Shown: positions 36,488 through 45,350, numbered from the stretch's first letter. The stretch is 64,000 bases of DNA from Erythrobacter crassostreae (GCF_019204045.1 NZ_JAGSPC010000001.1:992001-1056000), one strand, 5' to 3'. Notes: generated by a model from the sequence alone, not told the origin. A program made the numbers and translations.

Positions 36488-36654
36488 AAATCCCAGGCGA
36501 TGCCTTCACGTTCCCAATCGCCATAGCGGGTGGGGGATAGCTCGCGCGGTTCATCCTTTAGCGGATCGACCGCTTTCGGCTTTGGCGGCGGATCATTTGT
36601 CCAATGCGCGGGCTTTTCAAAGTTCTTGGCGGCTTCTGATTTCTGTTTTGTCAT
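36484..36654 (-). CDS. DUF1674 protein, succinate dehydrogenase assembly factor 4-like
   Basis: A 56-residue gene read on the minus strand. The translation begins MTKQKSEAAKNFEKP and ends in the DUF1674/SDHAF4 signature: EPTRYGDWE-like sequence, here SPTRYGDWEREGIAWDF. In eukaryotes and alphaproteobacteria this family binds flavinylated SdhA during complex II assembly. The segment between is Pro/Lys-rich (NDPPPKPKAVDPLKDEPREL). It overlaps the P450 stop convergently (shared CTAA), and its start lies 75 bases from the divergent rsmB start. In sphingomonads this small gene commonly accompanies rsmB. Confidence 0.88.
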   Translation of the reverse strand: MTKQKSEAAKNFEKPAHWTNDPPPKPKAVDPLKDEPRELSPTRYGDWEREGIAWDF

Positions 36655-36729
36655 GTCACCCTATTAATGCGCGGGCCGGTGGTTGGTTTCAACTGGCGCC
36701 CCGCTTCAATATCTCTATGAGCACCTGAC

Positions 36730-37977
36730 ATGGCTGTTGCTCCTGGTTTTCCCGCGCGCCGCGCTGCGCTCAAAATGCTCGATGCTGTCATGCGTCGGGG
36801 CGAGACACTCGAACAGGCAGAGGCTGCTGCACTGAAAGGCGTTGATAGCCCCGCAGACCGCGCATTGGCGCGCGCTATCGTTGGCGAGACCTTGCGATGG
36901 CTCACTGATCTTGACCTGTTGATCGACAGTTCAACCAAGAAACGCCTGCCCGATGATGCCAAGCCGCGCGGCGTTCTCCGACTTATGCTGGCGCAGGCGC
37001 TGCGCCTCGACACACCGCCGCATGCAGTGATCGCGACATGCCTGCCGTTGCTGACCGGCGGCCCTCGCAGGCTCGCGCATGGCGTATTTTCGACTTTGAT
37101 GAAACGCGAAGTGTCGCTGCCCGACGTGCCGACCATGAGCGACGCGGTGCTGACCCGCTGGGGTAAGCGCGCCGAGGCAATTGCGCCCGGTCTTATCGAT
37201 CCGCCGGAGGTTGATCTCGCGCTGAAAAACCCGGACGAAACCGACGCCCGCACGCTGGATATGGGCGGGGTCAGCCTTGCTGCGGGCCATATCCGATTGC
37301 CGCGAGGCACACCGATTGAGAAAATGCCCGGCTTTGATGAAGGCGCGTGGTGGGTGCAGGATTTTGCCGCACAATTGCCATCACGTTTGCTTGGCAGTGG
37401 GACGGGTAAACGGGCGCTAGACTTGTGCGCGGCGCCGGGCGGAAAGACGCTGTCGCTCGCGGCGCGTGGCTGGACGGTCACCGCGCTCGACATCAACGGC
37501 AAACGGCTTGAGATGCTGCGCGAAAATCTGAAGCGGACAGGGATCGAAGCCGAGATTGTGAAGGCGGATGCGCTAACTTATCATCCCGCCAAGCAATTCG
37601 ACGCAATCCTGCTTGATGCGCCTTGTACTGCAACCGGTACCTGCCGCCGTCATCCCGATGTGCTGCACCGGATTGGCCCGCGCCAGATTGGCGAGATGAC
37701 CGAGATCCAGCAATCACTGATCCATCAAGCGGTCGAATGGCTGCCGAGCGGCGCAACGTTCATTTACGCGGTGTGCTCGCTCGAAACCGAAGAGAGCGAG
37801 GATCAGGCGCGTTGGATCGAGGAAACGTTCGATCTGGAGCCGATGCCAATCGCAGCGGATGAACTGCCCGCCGGCTTGCTACCGACAATGGAAGGCTGGC
37901 TGCGCACGCATCCCGGCATGCTGGCGGATCAAGGCGGTCTCGACGGATTCTTTATCGCGCGGTGGCGAAAGCCCTAA
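36730..37977 (+). CDS. rsmB: 16S rRNA (cytosine-C5)-methyltransferase RsmB family
   Basis: A 415-residue RNA methyltransferase. The N-terminal NusB-like RNA-binding domain covers about residues 8-135 (RRAALKMLDAVMRRGETLEQ onward). The Rossmann methyltransferase domain follows: SAM motif I ALDLCAAPGGKTLSLAARGW, VTALDINGKRLEMLRENLKR, motif IV DAILLDAPCTATGTCRRHPD with a catalytic Cys, and motif VI FIYAVCSLETEESEDQ with the second Cys. Both Cys residues required by m5C enzymes are present. It converges with the next gene by a four-base overlap. Confidence 0.93.
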   Translation: MAVAPGFPARRAALKMLDAVMRRGETLEQAEAAALKGVDSPADRALARAIVGETLRWLTDLDLLIDSSTKKRLPDDAKPRGVLRLMLAQALRLDTPPHAVIATCLPLLTGGPRRLAHGVFSTLMKREVSLPDVPTMSDAVLTRWGKRAEAIAPGLIDPPEVDLALKNPDETDARTLDMGGVSLAAGHIRLPRGTPIEKMPGFDEGAWWVQDFAAQLPSRLLGSGTGKRALDLCAAPGGKTLSLAARGWTVTALDINGKRLEMLRENLKRTGIEAEIVKADALTYHPAKQFDAILLDAPCTATGTCRRHPDVLHRIGPRQIGEMTEIQQSLIHQAVEWLPSGATFIYAVCSLETEESEDQARWIEETFDLEPMPIAADELPAGLLPTMEGWLRTHPGMLADQGGLDGFFIARWRKP

Positions 37978-38795
37978 CGGCGTAAGGTTAGCTTCGCGCA
38001 GGCTTTGCCCAACTGGTTGAGCGTCAACACGGTCTCGACTTCGCCGTGCTCGCGTACGTCCAACCGAAACGGTGTGCCCAATTCAACATAGCGGTTTAGC
38101 TCCATTTCGCCGCCTGTCACCGCAACATTGGGATCATCTGTCAGGAGGCAAAGCGCCTGACGCGCGACCTCGATCATATGAACCGAATTCACGTGATCAC
38201 CGGATCCGCCTAGCATCGGATTGGCGGGCGGAAGCCCGTTTTCTGGTGTGATCAGTGCATCGACATATTGATTGTCTTCAACCTGAAGCGAGCTGACCAA
38301 GGCGTGTTCTTGCGGACCGATACCCAGCCGTGCGCGCTGGGCAAACTCAATGGAGTGTTTCACCGATTGCGATTGGGCCTGCGATTTGGCCTTACCGCGC
38401 CATTCTTCGAAATTGCGATTGCGAAAGACGACACCGCGGCCTCGCATATCGGCGATGATACGGTCGTCTTTGTCGTAAAGAGTGACAGCATAGTGCTCGC
38501 CGTCGCCGGACGTTTCGCGTTTATAGAGGCCGCGTGTGGCCATTCCGGCATCCATGCTGCCGCAGGTCCATTCGGTCCATGTCAGCGCCGACCATTGGCC
38601 TTCCTCCATACCGCCTAGGGCCATAATCGCGCCGACGCTGGTCCAGAAATTCTGTGCCTGAATAGTGATTGGATGGCGTGGGCCAAGAGTGAGCCACGGC
38701 CATGCATCCGTGTCTTGCGAACAGTCGAAAGCGACTGATCCGTCCGCACGGACATCGTGACCGCTGGTATACGACCTGCTGAATTGCCGAGCCAT
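37974..38795 (-). CDS. Putative double-hotdog-fold protein of unknown function
   Basis: A 273-residue soluble protein that I do not recognise with certainty. Two halves look hotdog-like. In the N-terminal half, HYAVTLYDKDDRIIADMRGR followed by GVVFRNRNFEEWRG resembles the end of a FabA/FabZ or thioesterase-like fold. In the C-terminal half, GSGDHVNSVHMIEVARQALC closely recalls the 'DHvpgm...EaaRQ' helix of AfsA/A-factor biosynthesis hotdog proteins. A dehydratase, thioesterase or condensing-type role in acyl metabolism is possible but unproven. It lies 25 bases downstream of msrA in the same direction. Confidence 0.5.
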   Translation of the reverse strand: MARQFSRSYTSGHDVRADGSVAFDCSQDTDAWPWLTLGPRHPITIQAQNFWTSVGAIMALGGMEEGQWSALTWTEWTCGSMDAGMATRGLYKRETSGDGEHYAVTLYDKDDRIIADMRGRGVVFRNRNFEEWRGKAKSQAQSQSVKHSIEFAQRARLGIGPQEHALVSSLQVEDNQYVDALITPENGLPPANPMLGGSGDHVNSVHMIEVARQALCLLTDDPNVAVTGGEMELNRYVELGTPFRLDVREHGEVETVLTLNQLGKACAKLTLRR

Positions 38796-38820
38796 TGCCG
38801 CTCCTCATGCCGCCGGAGCG

Positions 38821-39366
38821 CTAAGCCTTCACATATTTCTGGAAGCTCTTGCGCAGCTTCATGATCTTGGGAGGGATCACCGCCTGACAATAGGGATTGC
38901 GCTGGCCTTCGCCTTCCCAATATTCCTGATGATAATCCTCCGCCGGATACCATGGCTTGGACTGCGCATCGCCCACTAGGCCTTCGATCGTCGTGACTGC
39001 CATCTTGCCATTTTCGGCGTTCCAACGCCCAATCGCAGCTTCGGCTTCTTCGCCTTGTGCAGAGGAAAGCGGGAAGATGGCAGAACGGTATTGCGTACCG
39101 ACATCGCCGCCCTGACGGTTCAACTGGGTCGGATCATGCGTCCCCAGAAACACGTCGTAGATTTCAGGCAGGTTGATCGCCGCAGGATCAAAGGTAACGC
39201 GGATACCCTCTGCGTGGCCGGTGGTCCCGGTGCAGACTTCTTTGTAGGTCGGGTCAGCTTTATCGCCGCCGATGTAGCCGCTTTCGACTTCAGTCACGCC
39301 GATCACATCTTTGAACACCGCTTCGGTGCACCAGAAGCATCCGCCTGCAATGATTGCCTGTTCCAT
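38821..39366 (-). CDS. msrA: Peptide-methionine (S)-S-oxide reductase MsrA
   Basis: A 181-residue enzyme that reduces the S epimer of methionine sulfoxide. The catalytic motif GGCFWCTEAVF is at residues 9-19. Other signatures are VESGYIGGDKADPTYKEVCT, HAEGIRVTFDPA, THDPTQLNRQGGDVGTQYRS and the tyrosine-rich WYPAEDYHQEY. It begins at ATG 39366, preceded on the minus strand by AGGAGACATGAAGAC. The partner MsrB is about 14 kb away. Confidence 0.96.
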   Translation of the reverse strand: MEQAIIAGGCFWCTEAVFKDVIGVTEVESGYIGGDKADPTYKEVCTGTTGHAEGIRVTFDPAAINLPEIYDVFLGTHDPTQLNRQGGDVGTQYRSAIFPLSSAQGEEAEAAIGRWNAENGKMAVTTIEGLVGDAQSKPWYPAEDYHQEYWEGEGQRNPYCQAVIPPKIMKLRKSFQKYVKA

Positions 39367-39505
39367 GTCTTCATGTCTCCTATTCGATGAATGACATAAG
39401 ATCGCCGACGGGATTTGCCAGTGGCTTGGCCGTCTGACTTGTCATTATCGCGCCCTTGCGTCAGGAGATGCGAGCAAATTGTTTCCATTGAGAGGACCCT
39501 ATCCG

Positions 39506-40363
39506 ATGAAACCGCTTTATCTCGCTTCATTTACCACAATCGCCGGTGCCGTTTTGACCGTTGGCGCGCCTGTGGCTGCAGACGATCACTCTGCCACTGC
39601 GCCAGCGCTTGAAGAAGTGCTTGCCCATGAACGCCGCGATGGTGATCGCGCCCGCGATCAATACCGCAACCCAGCCGAAACGCTGGCGTTCTTCCAAATC
39701 GAGCCAAACATGACCGTGGCCGAATATGGCCCGGGCGGCGGTTGGTACACCCGCGTGCTTGCGCCGTATCTGATGCCTTCCGGCAAATACATCGCTTTCA
39801 ATCAGGACAGCGACGGCCGCACCTACCGCAACCGCGCTCAGGAAGCGCGTTCGAAGGGCTGGACCGAAGCATTCAAGAACGGCCTCGCCGAAGGCATGGA
39901 CATCAGCGCCGATGATGTAACTGCATTTGAAACCGATGAGATGCCTGAAGACGCAGCCGGCACAGTCGATCGTGTAGTAATCTTCCGATCGATGCACGGC
40001 CTCAACATCGGCAACCGCGCCGACGATGTGCTGAAGGCTACGCGCATGATGCTGAAAGATGATGGCATGGTTGGTGTGGTGCAGCACCGCGCACCGAATG
40101 GTGCGAGCTACAACGATTATGGCGCACGTCAGCGCGGCTATATGCGCAAGCAGGACGTGATTGCCATTTTCGAAGCAAACGGTTTTGAACTTGCCGCCGA
40201 GAGCGAGGTCAACGCCAACTCAAAAGACCCTGCCAATTGGGAACGCGGTGTTTGGACGCTTCCTCCGGTTCTTGCGACCGGTCAGGATGATCCGAAGCGC
40301 AGTCAATATCAGGCCATCGGCGAAAGCGACCGTATGACGCTCTTGTTCCGAAAGGCAGACTAA
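39506..40363 (+). CDS. Exported methyltransferase-like protein (paralogue 1)
   Basis: A 285-residue protein with a cleavable signal peptide (residues 1-26, ending PVAAD). The mature part resembles class I SAM-dependent methyltransferases: an N-terminal helix LEEVLAHERRDGDRARDQYR, motif I in VAEYGPGGGWYTRVLAPYL, and a later FEANGFELAAESEVNANSKD strand-helix unit. The tyrosine-kinase-like or rRNA methylase families do not fit. SAM is not known to be present in the periplasm, so the exported fold may bind another ligand. It shares almost every motif with the gene immediately downstream (21-base gap). Confidence 0.75.
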   Translation: MKPLYLASFTTIAGAVLTVGAPVAADDHSATAPALEEVLAHERRDGDRARDQYRNPAETLAFFQIEPNMTVAEYGPGGGWYTRVLAPYLMPSGKYIAFNQDSDGRTYRNRAQEARSKGWTEAFKNGLAEGMDISADDVTAFETDEMPEDAAGTVDRVVIFRSMHGLNIGNRADDVLKATRMMLKDDGMVGVVQHRAPNGASYNDYGARQRGYMRKQDVIAIFEANGFELAAESEVNANSKDPANWERGVWTLPPVLATGQDDPKRSQYQAIGESDRMTLLFRKAD

Positions 40364-40383
40364 CCGCTCAAGGGAGAGAGCAA

Positions 40384-41235
40384 ATGAAGCATATTCTGAT
40401 GGCCGCTGCTGCGGTGCTTACCGTTAGCGCTTGCGCGCCGGAGGCCGATGAAACGGGACCAGCCGAAGCAAGTGTAGAGAACACGAAACTGACCGAGGTT
40501 CTGGCTGATGCTCGGCGCGATGAAGATCGTGCACGGGATGAATTCCGTAATCCGGCTGAAACGCTCGCATTCTTTCAGGTTGAGCCAAGCCACACGGTCA
40601 TCGAATATGCTCCGGGCGGCGGCTGGTACACACGTGTCCTCGCGCCCTACGTGAGCGAAGAAGGCAGCTATGTTGCTGTCAGTTTCCCTCCAGAAGCGGC
40701 CAGTTCTTTGGGTGACGAGTTTGTCGAACGGGTGCGCGGCTTCTCCGCAACCTTTTCGGCAGATCAGTCGGAGTCGACCGGTCTCCCCGCAGAGGCTCTG
40801 CCGTTCCATTTCGGCAATGCCATTCCCGAAGAACTGAACGGCACTGTCGACCGGGTTTTGATGATCCGTATGATGCACAATTTGATCCGTTGGGGCGTCG
40901 CCGATAGCGAGGTCGAAGCGCTTCACGCGGCGCTGAAGCCGGGCGGCATGCTCGGCGTGGTTCAGCACCGTGCAAAAGCCGATGCTTCTGATGAGTATGT
41001 TGACGGAAACATGGGTTATCTGAAGCAGGCAGAGCTCGTCGCCTATTTCGAAGGCAAAGGCTTCGAATTGGTCGATACGTCCGAGATCAACGCCAATGCG
41101 AATGACACCGCGGGCTACGAGAACGGTGTATGGACCCTCCCGCCAAGCTACGCGAAGGGTGACGAGGATCGCGAAACATACGCGGCAATAGGCGAAAGCG
41201 ACCGCATGACGCTTCTTTTCCAAAAGCCGGAATAA
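40384..41235 (+). CDS. Methyltransferase-like lipoprotein (paralogue 2)
   Basis: A 283-residue paralogue of the upstream gene, but with a lipobox (AVLTVSACAPEADE, Cys at about residue 18) in place of a signal peptidase I site, so it is probably membrane-anchored. It keeps ARRDEDRARDEFRNPAETLA, IEYAPGGGWYTRVLAPYVSE and MLGVVQHRAKADASDEYVDG and ends ESDRMTLLFQKPE like its sister. The tandem arrangement suggests duplication. Both probably belong to one transcript running into aguB (16-base gap). Confidence 0.75.
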   Translation: MKHILMAAAAVLTVSACAPEADETGPAEASVENTKLTEVLADARRDEDRARDEFRNPAETLAFFQVEPSHTVIEYAPGGGWYTRVLAPYVSEEGSYVAVSFPPEAASSLGDEFVERVRGFSATFSADQSESTGLPAEALPFHFGNAIPEELNGTVDRVLMIRMMHNLIRWGVADSEVEALHAALKPGGMLGVVQHRAKADASDEYVDGNMGYLKQAELVAYFEGKGFELVDTSEINANANDTAGYENGVWTLPPSYAKGDEDRETYAAIGESDRMTLLFQKPE

Positions 41236-41251
41236 GCTTAAGGGGCGGCGC

Positions 41252-42127
41252 ATGACGAAACTCACTGTTGCCGCCCTCCAGCTTGCGCTGGGCAAAGACG
41301 ATGAAGCTGCCAACATCGCAGCGGTCAGTGCGCTTGTTGAGCAGGCCGCTGCTGGCGGTGCGAAGCTGATCCTGCCGCCGGAGCTTTTTTCTGGCCCTTA
41401 TTTCTGCCGTGAGGAAGACGAGGCTCTGTTTGCGCTCGCTCGCCCTACTGCCGAGCATCCCAGCGTTATCGCAATGCAGGCACTCGCTGCAAAACTGAAC
41501 GTTTCGATCCCGACCAGCTTCTTTGAGCGTGATGGACACCACTATTACAATTCGCTCGCTATGATCGGACCAGATGGCGGTATCACGGGCACTTACCGCA
41601 AAAGCCATATTCCCGACGGTCCGGGCTACGAGGAAAAGTTCTATTTCCGTCCCGGCAATGACGGTTTCAAGGTATGGGATATTGCCCGTGATGACGGCAA
41701 ACCTGTCCGCATCGGCGTCGGCATTTGCTGGGATCAATGGTATCCCGAATGTGCGCGCGTGATGGCTCTTAAGGGAGCTGAACTGCTGCTCTATCCCACT
41801 GCAATCGGGTCAGAGCCGTACGATGCTGATCTCGACACCAGCCGGATGTGGCGCCGCGCGATGATCGGTCATGCGGTTTCAAATTGTATGCCTGTTCTGG
41901 CAAGCAACCGGATCGGCGCAGAGGGGCCATCAGGCGCACAAAGTTTCTACGGGCATTCCTTCATTGCGGACGAATGGGGCGATCTGGTGGAAGAATTTGG
42001 CGCTGCGGAAGAGGGCGTTTTGATTGCTACGCTCGATTTGGCGCAAGCAGCAAAACACCGCGCAGGCATGGGCTTTTTCCGAGATCGCCGCCCGCAGCTT
42101 TATGGCCGGATTGCAGAAGACATTTGA
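41252..42127 (+). CDS. aguB: N-carbamoylputrescine amidase
   Basis: A 291-residue nitrilase-superfamily enzyme that hydrolyses N-carbamoylputrescine to putrescine in the agmatine route. The catalytic Glu-Lys-Cys triad is visible: Glu in LPPELFSGPYFCREEDE, Lys in YRKSHIPDGPGYEEKFYF, Cys in GVGICWDQWYPECAR. These neighbourhoods are specific to AguB. The start is ATG 41252 and the stop overlaps the TTG start of folK (TTGA). Confidence 0.93.
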   Translation: MTKLTVAALQLALGKDDEAANIAAVSALVEQAAAGGAKLILPPELFSGPYFCREEDEALFALARPTAEHPSVIAMQALAAKLNVSIPTSFFERDGHHYYNSLAMIGPDGGITGTYRKSHIPDGPGYEEKFYFRPGNDGFKVWDIARDDGKPVRIGVGICWDQWYPECARVMALKGAELLLYPTAIGSEPYDADLDTSRMWRRAMIGHAVSNCMPVLASNRIGAEGPSGAQSFYGHSFIADEWGDLVEEFGAAEEGVLIATLDLAQAAKHRAGMGFFRDRRPQLYGRIAEDI

Positions 42128-42588
42128 GCAGTTCCTATCTTATCGCGCTGGGTTCGAATCGCAGGCACCATCTATACGGCCGTCCGCGTGATGTGCTGCG
42201 CGCAGCGATGGAGGAATTGTCTGCGCTCGGCACTGTGACACGGCGGGCACCGGTGATCGATAGCGCTCCTATGGGTCCGGCCCAGCGGCAGTTCGCCAAC
42301 GGCGCGATTGTTCTGGATAGCGAGTATGATCCGCCCGCGTTGCTCGCAGGGCTTAAGCGGATGGAGCGTCAGTTCGGCAGACGCAAAGGGCGCCGTTGGG
42401 GCGACCGCGTGCTTGATCTCGACATTGTGCTGTGGAGCGGGGGCGAATGGCAGGCCGACGATCTCTTGATCCCGCATGTTGATTTTCGGGTGCGTGACTT
42501 CGTTCTCAGCCCCGCAGGAGCAATCGCAGGTGATTGGCGCGATCCGTTGAGCGGCTTGAGCATCAGGCAGATCGCAGCGCGCGTTTAA
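42124..42588 (+). CDS. folK: 2-amino-4-hydroxy-6-hydroxymethyldihydropteridine pyrophosphokinase
   Basis: A 154-residue HPPK that transfers pyrophosphate from ATP to the pterin in folate synthesis. The start is TTG at 42124, overlapping the aguB stop (TTGA), which gives the clean N-terminus SSSYLIALGSNRRHHLYGRP. Signatures are APMGPAQRQFANGAIVLDSE, ALLAGLKRMERQFGRRKGRR (ATP-binding Arg/Lys loop), WGDRVLDLDIVLWSGGEW with metal Asp residues, and IPHVDFRVRDFVLSPAGAI. A long upstream extension of the frame overlaps aguB and is not used. Confidence 0.92.
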   Translation: MSSSYLIALGSNRRHHLYGRPRDVLRAAMEELSALGTVTRRAPVIDSAPMGPAQRQFANGAIVLDSEYDPPALLAGLKRMERQFGRRKGRRWGDRVLDLDIVLWSGGEWQADDLLIPHVDFRVRDFVLSPAGAIAGDWRDPLSGLSIRQIAARV

Positions 42589-42604
42589 CCACTCCAGAAC
42601 GACG

Positions 42605-42635
42605 AACGCCCGAATGCGCATGGCATCCGGGCGTT
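42605..42635. terminator. Hairpin terminator between folK and the PEP-CTERM gene
   Basis: Arms AACGCCCG and CGGGCGTT pair perfectly, with a further ATGC/GCAT pairing inside, and are followed by TTGTAAATTT. It lies in the 71-base gap between two convergent genes and can serve both. Confidence 0.7.
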
Positions 42636-42659
42636 TGTAAATTTCAATGCTTGGCTTGC

Positions 42660-43181
42660 TTATGCAGCAGCGGCGCCTTTGATTTTGCGACGGCGGCGGC
42701 CAAAGCCGAGCGCTGCGAGAGCCAGGGCCAGAAGGCCAACGATGCCAGGAGCCGGAACGTCGACAACGCGGTAGTCGCCAACTTTTTTAACGTAGTCACC
42801 TGCAATGACAGGATCACCCCACCAAGACCAAAGGTTGATCTTACCGTTGCTGGTCGTTTTCATCATCCACGGGTGGAAGCGGCTGCCGTTTTCACGCGTG
42901 GGCGTGTAATCGGTGCCGCGAATGTTGCGGGTGCCGGACATGTCAGTCAACGTGTAGCTGAAGTTAGGGTTCGCGCCGCCTTGGAAGTTAGCGAATTCCG
43001 GGCTGGTGAAGGAAACATCGATCTTGCTTCCTTTCCATGTGCCGACCTGTGTTTCGGTGTCGATGGTAAGAACGTCACCATTGGTCATTTCGTATTCGAA
43101 AATCGCTGCCGAAGCAGGCGTCGCAACAGCCATAGTGCTGGCTGCCAGTGCAATTGCCGCGGTTTTGTGAAACTTGCTCAT
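42660..43181 (-). CDS. PEP-CTERM sorting-domain secreted protein
   Basis: A 173-residue exported protein. The signal peptide is residues 1-25 (AIALAASTMAVATPASA). The C-terminal sorting signal is VPAPGIVGLLALALAALGFG followed by a basic tail (RRRRKIKGAAAA), the tripartite PEP-CTERM structure recognised and cut by an exosortase. The mature domain (EYEMTNGDVLTIDTETQVGT onward, WSWWGDP) has a beta-rich pattern like other small PEP-CTERM surface proteins of unknown function. It is divergent from a TPR lipoprotein gene; no exosortase gene is in the window. Confidence 0.88.
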   Translation of the reverse strand: MSKFHKTAAIALAASTMAVATPASAAIFEYEMTNGDVLTIDTETQVGTWKGSKIDVSFTSPEFANFQGGANPNFSYTLTDMSGTRNIRGTDYTPTRENGSRFHPWMMKTTSNGKINLWSWWGDPVIAGDYVKKVGDYRVVDVPAPGIVGLLALALAALGFGRRRRKIKGAAAA

Positions 43182-43411
43182 TGCTATTCCCCGTTAGTCT
43201 TACGTCTGTAATTACTGTTTGCATGGCCCGGCCTGTTGGCGAGCTCCGTCCCAGAAGGTTAAGCAATTCATGTGCCAAAACCTCAGAAACGGCGGAAAAC
43301 CTGACCAGGCAAAGGTTAATGCGCAGGAGCGGTTCGGGCTAACTGTAAGAAATCCTGACGGTTAATTGGCGCGAACGGCCTGTTAAGCATCTTGGAGTAA
43401 ATGCGGGGGCC

Positions 43412-44977
43412 ATGACCAAGCTTCGCAAGACCTCCACCCGCTCAATGATGCCCGCTGCCGCACTCGCGCTTGTTACGATGCCGTTTTTGGCTGCATGTGA
43501 CACCGCACCCGCCGATCCGATGGCCGCTGCGCAAGCTGCTCTGGCTGATGGCACGCCGAGGATTGCGCTGGAATATGTGAACGCGGCGCTGAGCGCTGAT
43601 CCGGACAACGCCGAACTGCGTATGATGGCTGGTGACCTCGCTCTCGCTGTCGGCAATCCTGACCGCGCCGTCACAGAGTTTGAAGCGATCGTGGGTGGAC
43701 CGAATTCCAGCAGTCTGGCTCAGGCCAAGCTGGCAGAAGCCTATCTGCTCGGCAATTATATGGGGGCTGCACGAGAAGCGCTCGAAACGCTCGAATACGA
43801 TGTGCCGATGGCGTATACCGCAGCAATCGGGATCGCGATGGCCGATGGCGATATGCCTTTGGCTTCATCACAGCTTGATAAGGGTTTGGAGAAATTTCCG
43901 GATGATCCGCGCTTAGTTACGATAGATGCCGAGCGTCTTATGGCAGCAGCCCAATCAAAGGCTGCTCTTGAACGGCTTGCGCCTGTTCTTTTAATCGAGC
44001 CAGCTGTGCCTCAGGCGCATATGTTAGCCGGACAGATCGCGTTGGCCGATCGGGCGCTGGATACGGCATCCAAGCGTTTTGAAACGGTACTGAGCGTCCA
44101 CCCGGCGCATCAAACAGCGATGCTGGGTATGGCTGCCATCGCTCGTGACAAAGGTGACAAACAAAAAGCGGCCGACTGGATCCAGAAGACCGGCGGAAGC
44201 GGGACGACGCATCCCATCGGCGTTCTTTTCCTCGCGCAAATGTCTTTCAATGACGGTGATATGCAAGGGGCATTTGAACTGATCGAGACTGTTCCTGCGG
44301 CAATTGCCGCCGAACCGGCCTTCACCCGCCTTCGCGGCTTTATCGATGCCGCACGAGGTCAGCATGGGTCAGCGATTCTTGCGCTTGATGGATATGCGGA
44401 AGATCACCCAAGTGACTTGATGGCTCAGCGCGTTCTGGCGCAAAGTTTTGCTGAGGAGGGCGAATTCGCCAACGCTTGGAACACGATCTCTCGCGTGGTC
44501 GATCATCCTCAGGCTGATGGCGGCACCCTGCTGCTTGCGTTGAGGCTTGCAGAGGAAACCGGCCAGAGTGACGCGGCAAAGATCCGCACTTTGATCGCGA
44601 AACGTGATGCGGCGCCGGATTTGTCCGAGGCCATGCTTGATGCTGGTAGGGCAATCCGTACCGGCGATTGGGCAAAAGCCGATTCGATATATGCGCCGCT
44701 GATTGACGGGTCAGGTAAAAACGACCCTGCTTTGCTCAACAACGCGGCGGCTGTGAAAACGAAATTGGGCGAGCACGATGCAGCTGTTTCACTTGCGCGG
44801 CGCGCTCTGGCTCAGGCTCCGCAAAGCCCGCAGGTTCTCGATACGCTGGGATGGGCGTTGTGGCAGAAAGGCGGTGCAAAAGCGGAAGCGCGCGCGCTGT
44901 TGACCAAAGCCCGCCAAGGCGCGCCGAATAATGGCGAAATAGCGGCCCATTGGACTGCCGCGCATGCTGACAATTGA
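43412..44977 (+). CDS. Tetratricopeptide-repeat lipoprotein
   Basis: A 521-residue lipoprotein. The lipobox is PFLAACDTA (Cys at about residue 30). The rest is made of TPR-type helix pairs: AQAALADGTPRIALEYVNAA (about 40), DPDNAELRMMAGDLALAVGN, ALDTASKRFETVLSVHPAHQ, GEFANAWNTISRVVDHPQAD, and a final clear unit ALLNNAAAVKTKLGEHDAAV followed by SPQVLDTLGWALWQKGGAKA. The layout resembles TPR proteins associated with the PEP-CTERM/exosortase system (PrsT type), which would fit the divergent PEP-CTERM gene; that link is inference. Confidence 0.8.
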   Translation: MTKLRKTSTRSMMPAAALALVTMPFLAACDTAPADPMAAAQAALADGTPRIALEYVNAALSADPDNAELRMMAGDLALAVGNPDRAVTEFEAIVGGPNSSSLAQAKLAEAYLLGNYMGAAREALETLEYDVPMAYTAAIGIAMADGDMPLASSQLDKGLEKFPDDPRLVTIDAERLMAAAQSKAALERLAPVLLIEPAVPQAHMLAGQIALADRALDTASKRFETVLSVHPAHQTAMLGMAAIARDKGDKQKAADWIQKTGGSGTTHPIGVLFLAQMSFNDGDMQGAFELIETVPAAIAAEPAFTRLRGFIDAARGQHGSAILALDGYAEDHPSDLMAQRVLAQSFAEEGEFANAWNTISRVVDHPQADGGTLLLALRLAEETGQSDAAKIRTLIAKRDAAPDLSEAMLDAGRAIRTGDWAKADSIYAPLIDGSGKNDPALLNNAAAVKTKLGEHDAAVSLARRALAQAPQSPQVLDTLGWALWQKGGAKAEARALLTKARQGAPNNGEIAAHWTAAHADN

Positions 44978-45089
44978 CCGGTTTGAAAATTTCATAAGCC
45001 ATATTGACGCGTAACGCTTGACCCATAGCCATGCGCTGACTAGGTGGGCGCTCTTTCGGCACGTACCAACCTCGTCGAAGACCCCGTGG

Positions 45090-45165
45090 GGGCCCTTAGC
45101 TCAGTTGGTAGAGCAACTGACTTTTAATCAGTAGGTCGCTGGTTCGAACCCAGCAGGGCTCACCA
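45090..45165 (+). tRNA. tRNA-Lys (anticodon UUU)
   Basis: A 76-base cloverleaf with encoded CCA. The acceptor stem is GGGCCCT/AGGGCTC with one G-U pair, the D-arm is GCTCAGTTGGTAGAGC, the anticodon arm is ACTGA-CTTTTAA-TCAGT giving UUU, and the T-arm has GGTTCGAACC. It marks the left side of an accessory region whose first gene is a serine recombinase 186 bases further on. No second copy of the tRNA 3' end was found in the window. Confidence 0.96.
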
Positions 45166-45350
45166 CCTATTCCAAACAAACCATCGGATGCGTGGTGTCC
45201 GTTTAGAGGGGTGAATTTGTGCCAGCAATTCCGGGGCTTTGCGCTGGTCGAAATCGGTGGTTGAGTAATCGGAGACGCACCGACCTACCAATTCTCGCTG
45301 TAATTGCGCGAAGTTCTCCGCGGTCGATTTGGTGACCTACCGCTCGGAAT

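Noticed and set aside
43182..43411. Repeated GGTTAA/GTTAA words upstream of the TPR gene as CtrA sites
   Set aside because: No pair shows the TTAA-N7-TTAA spacing of a CtrA box, so the words were not reported as regulatory sites.
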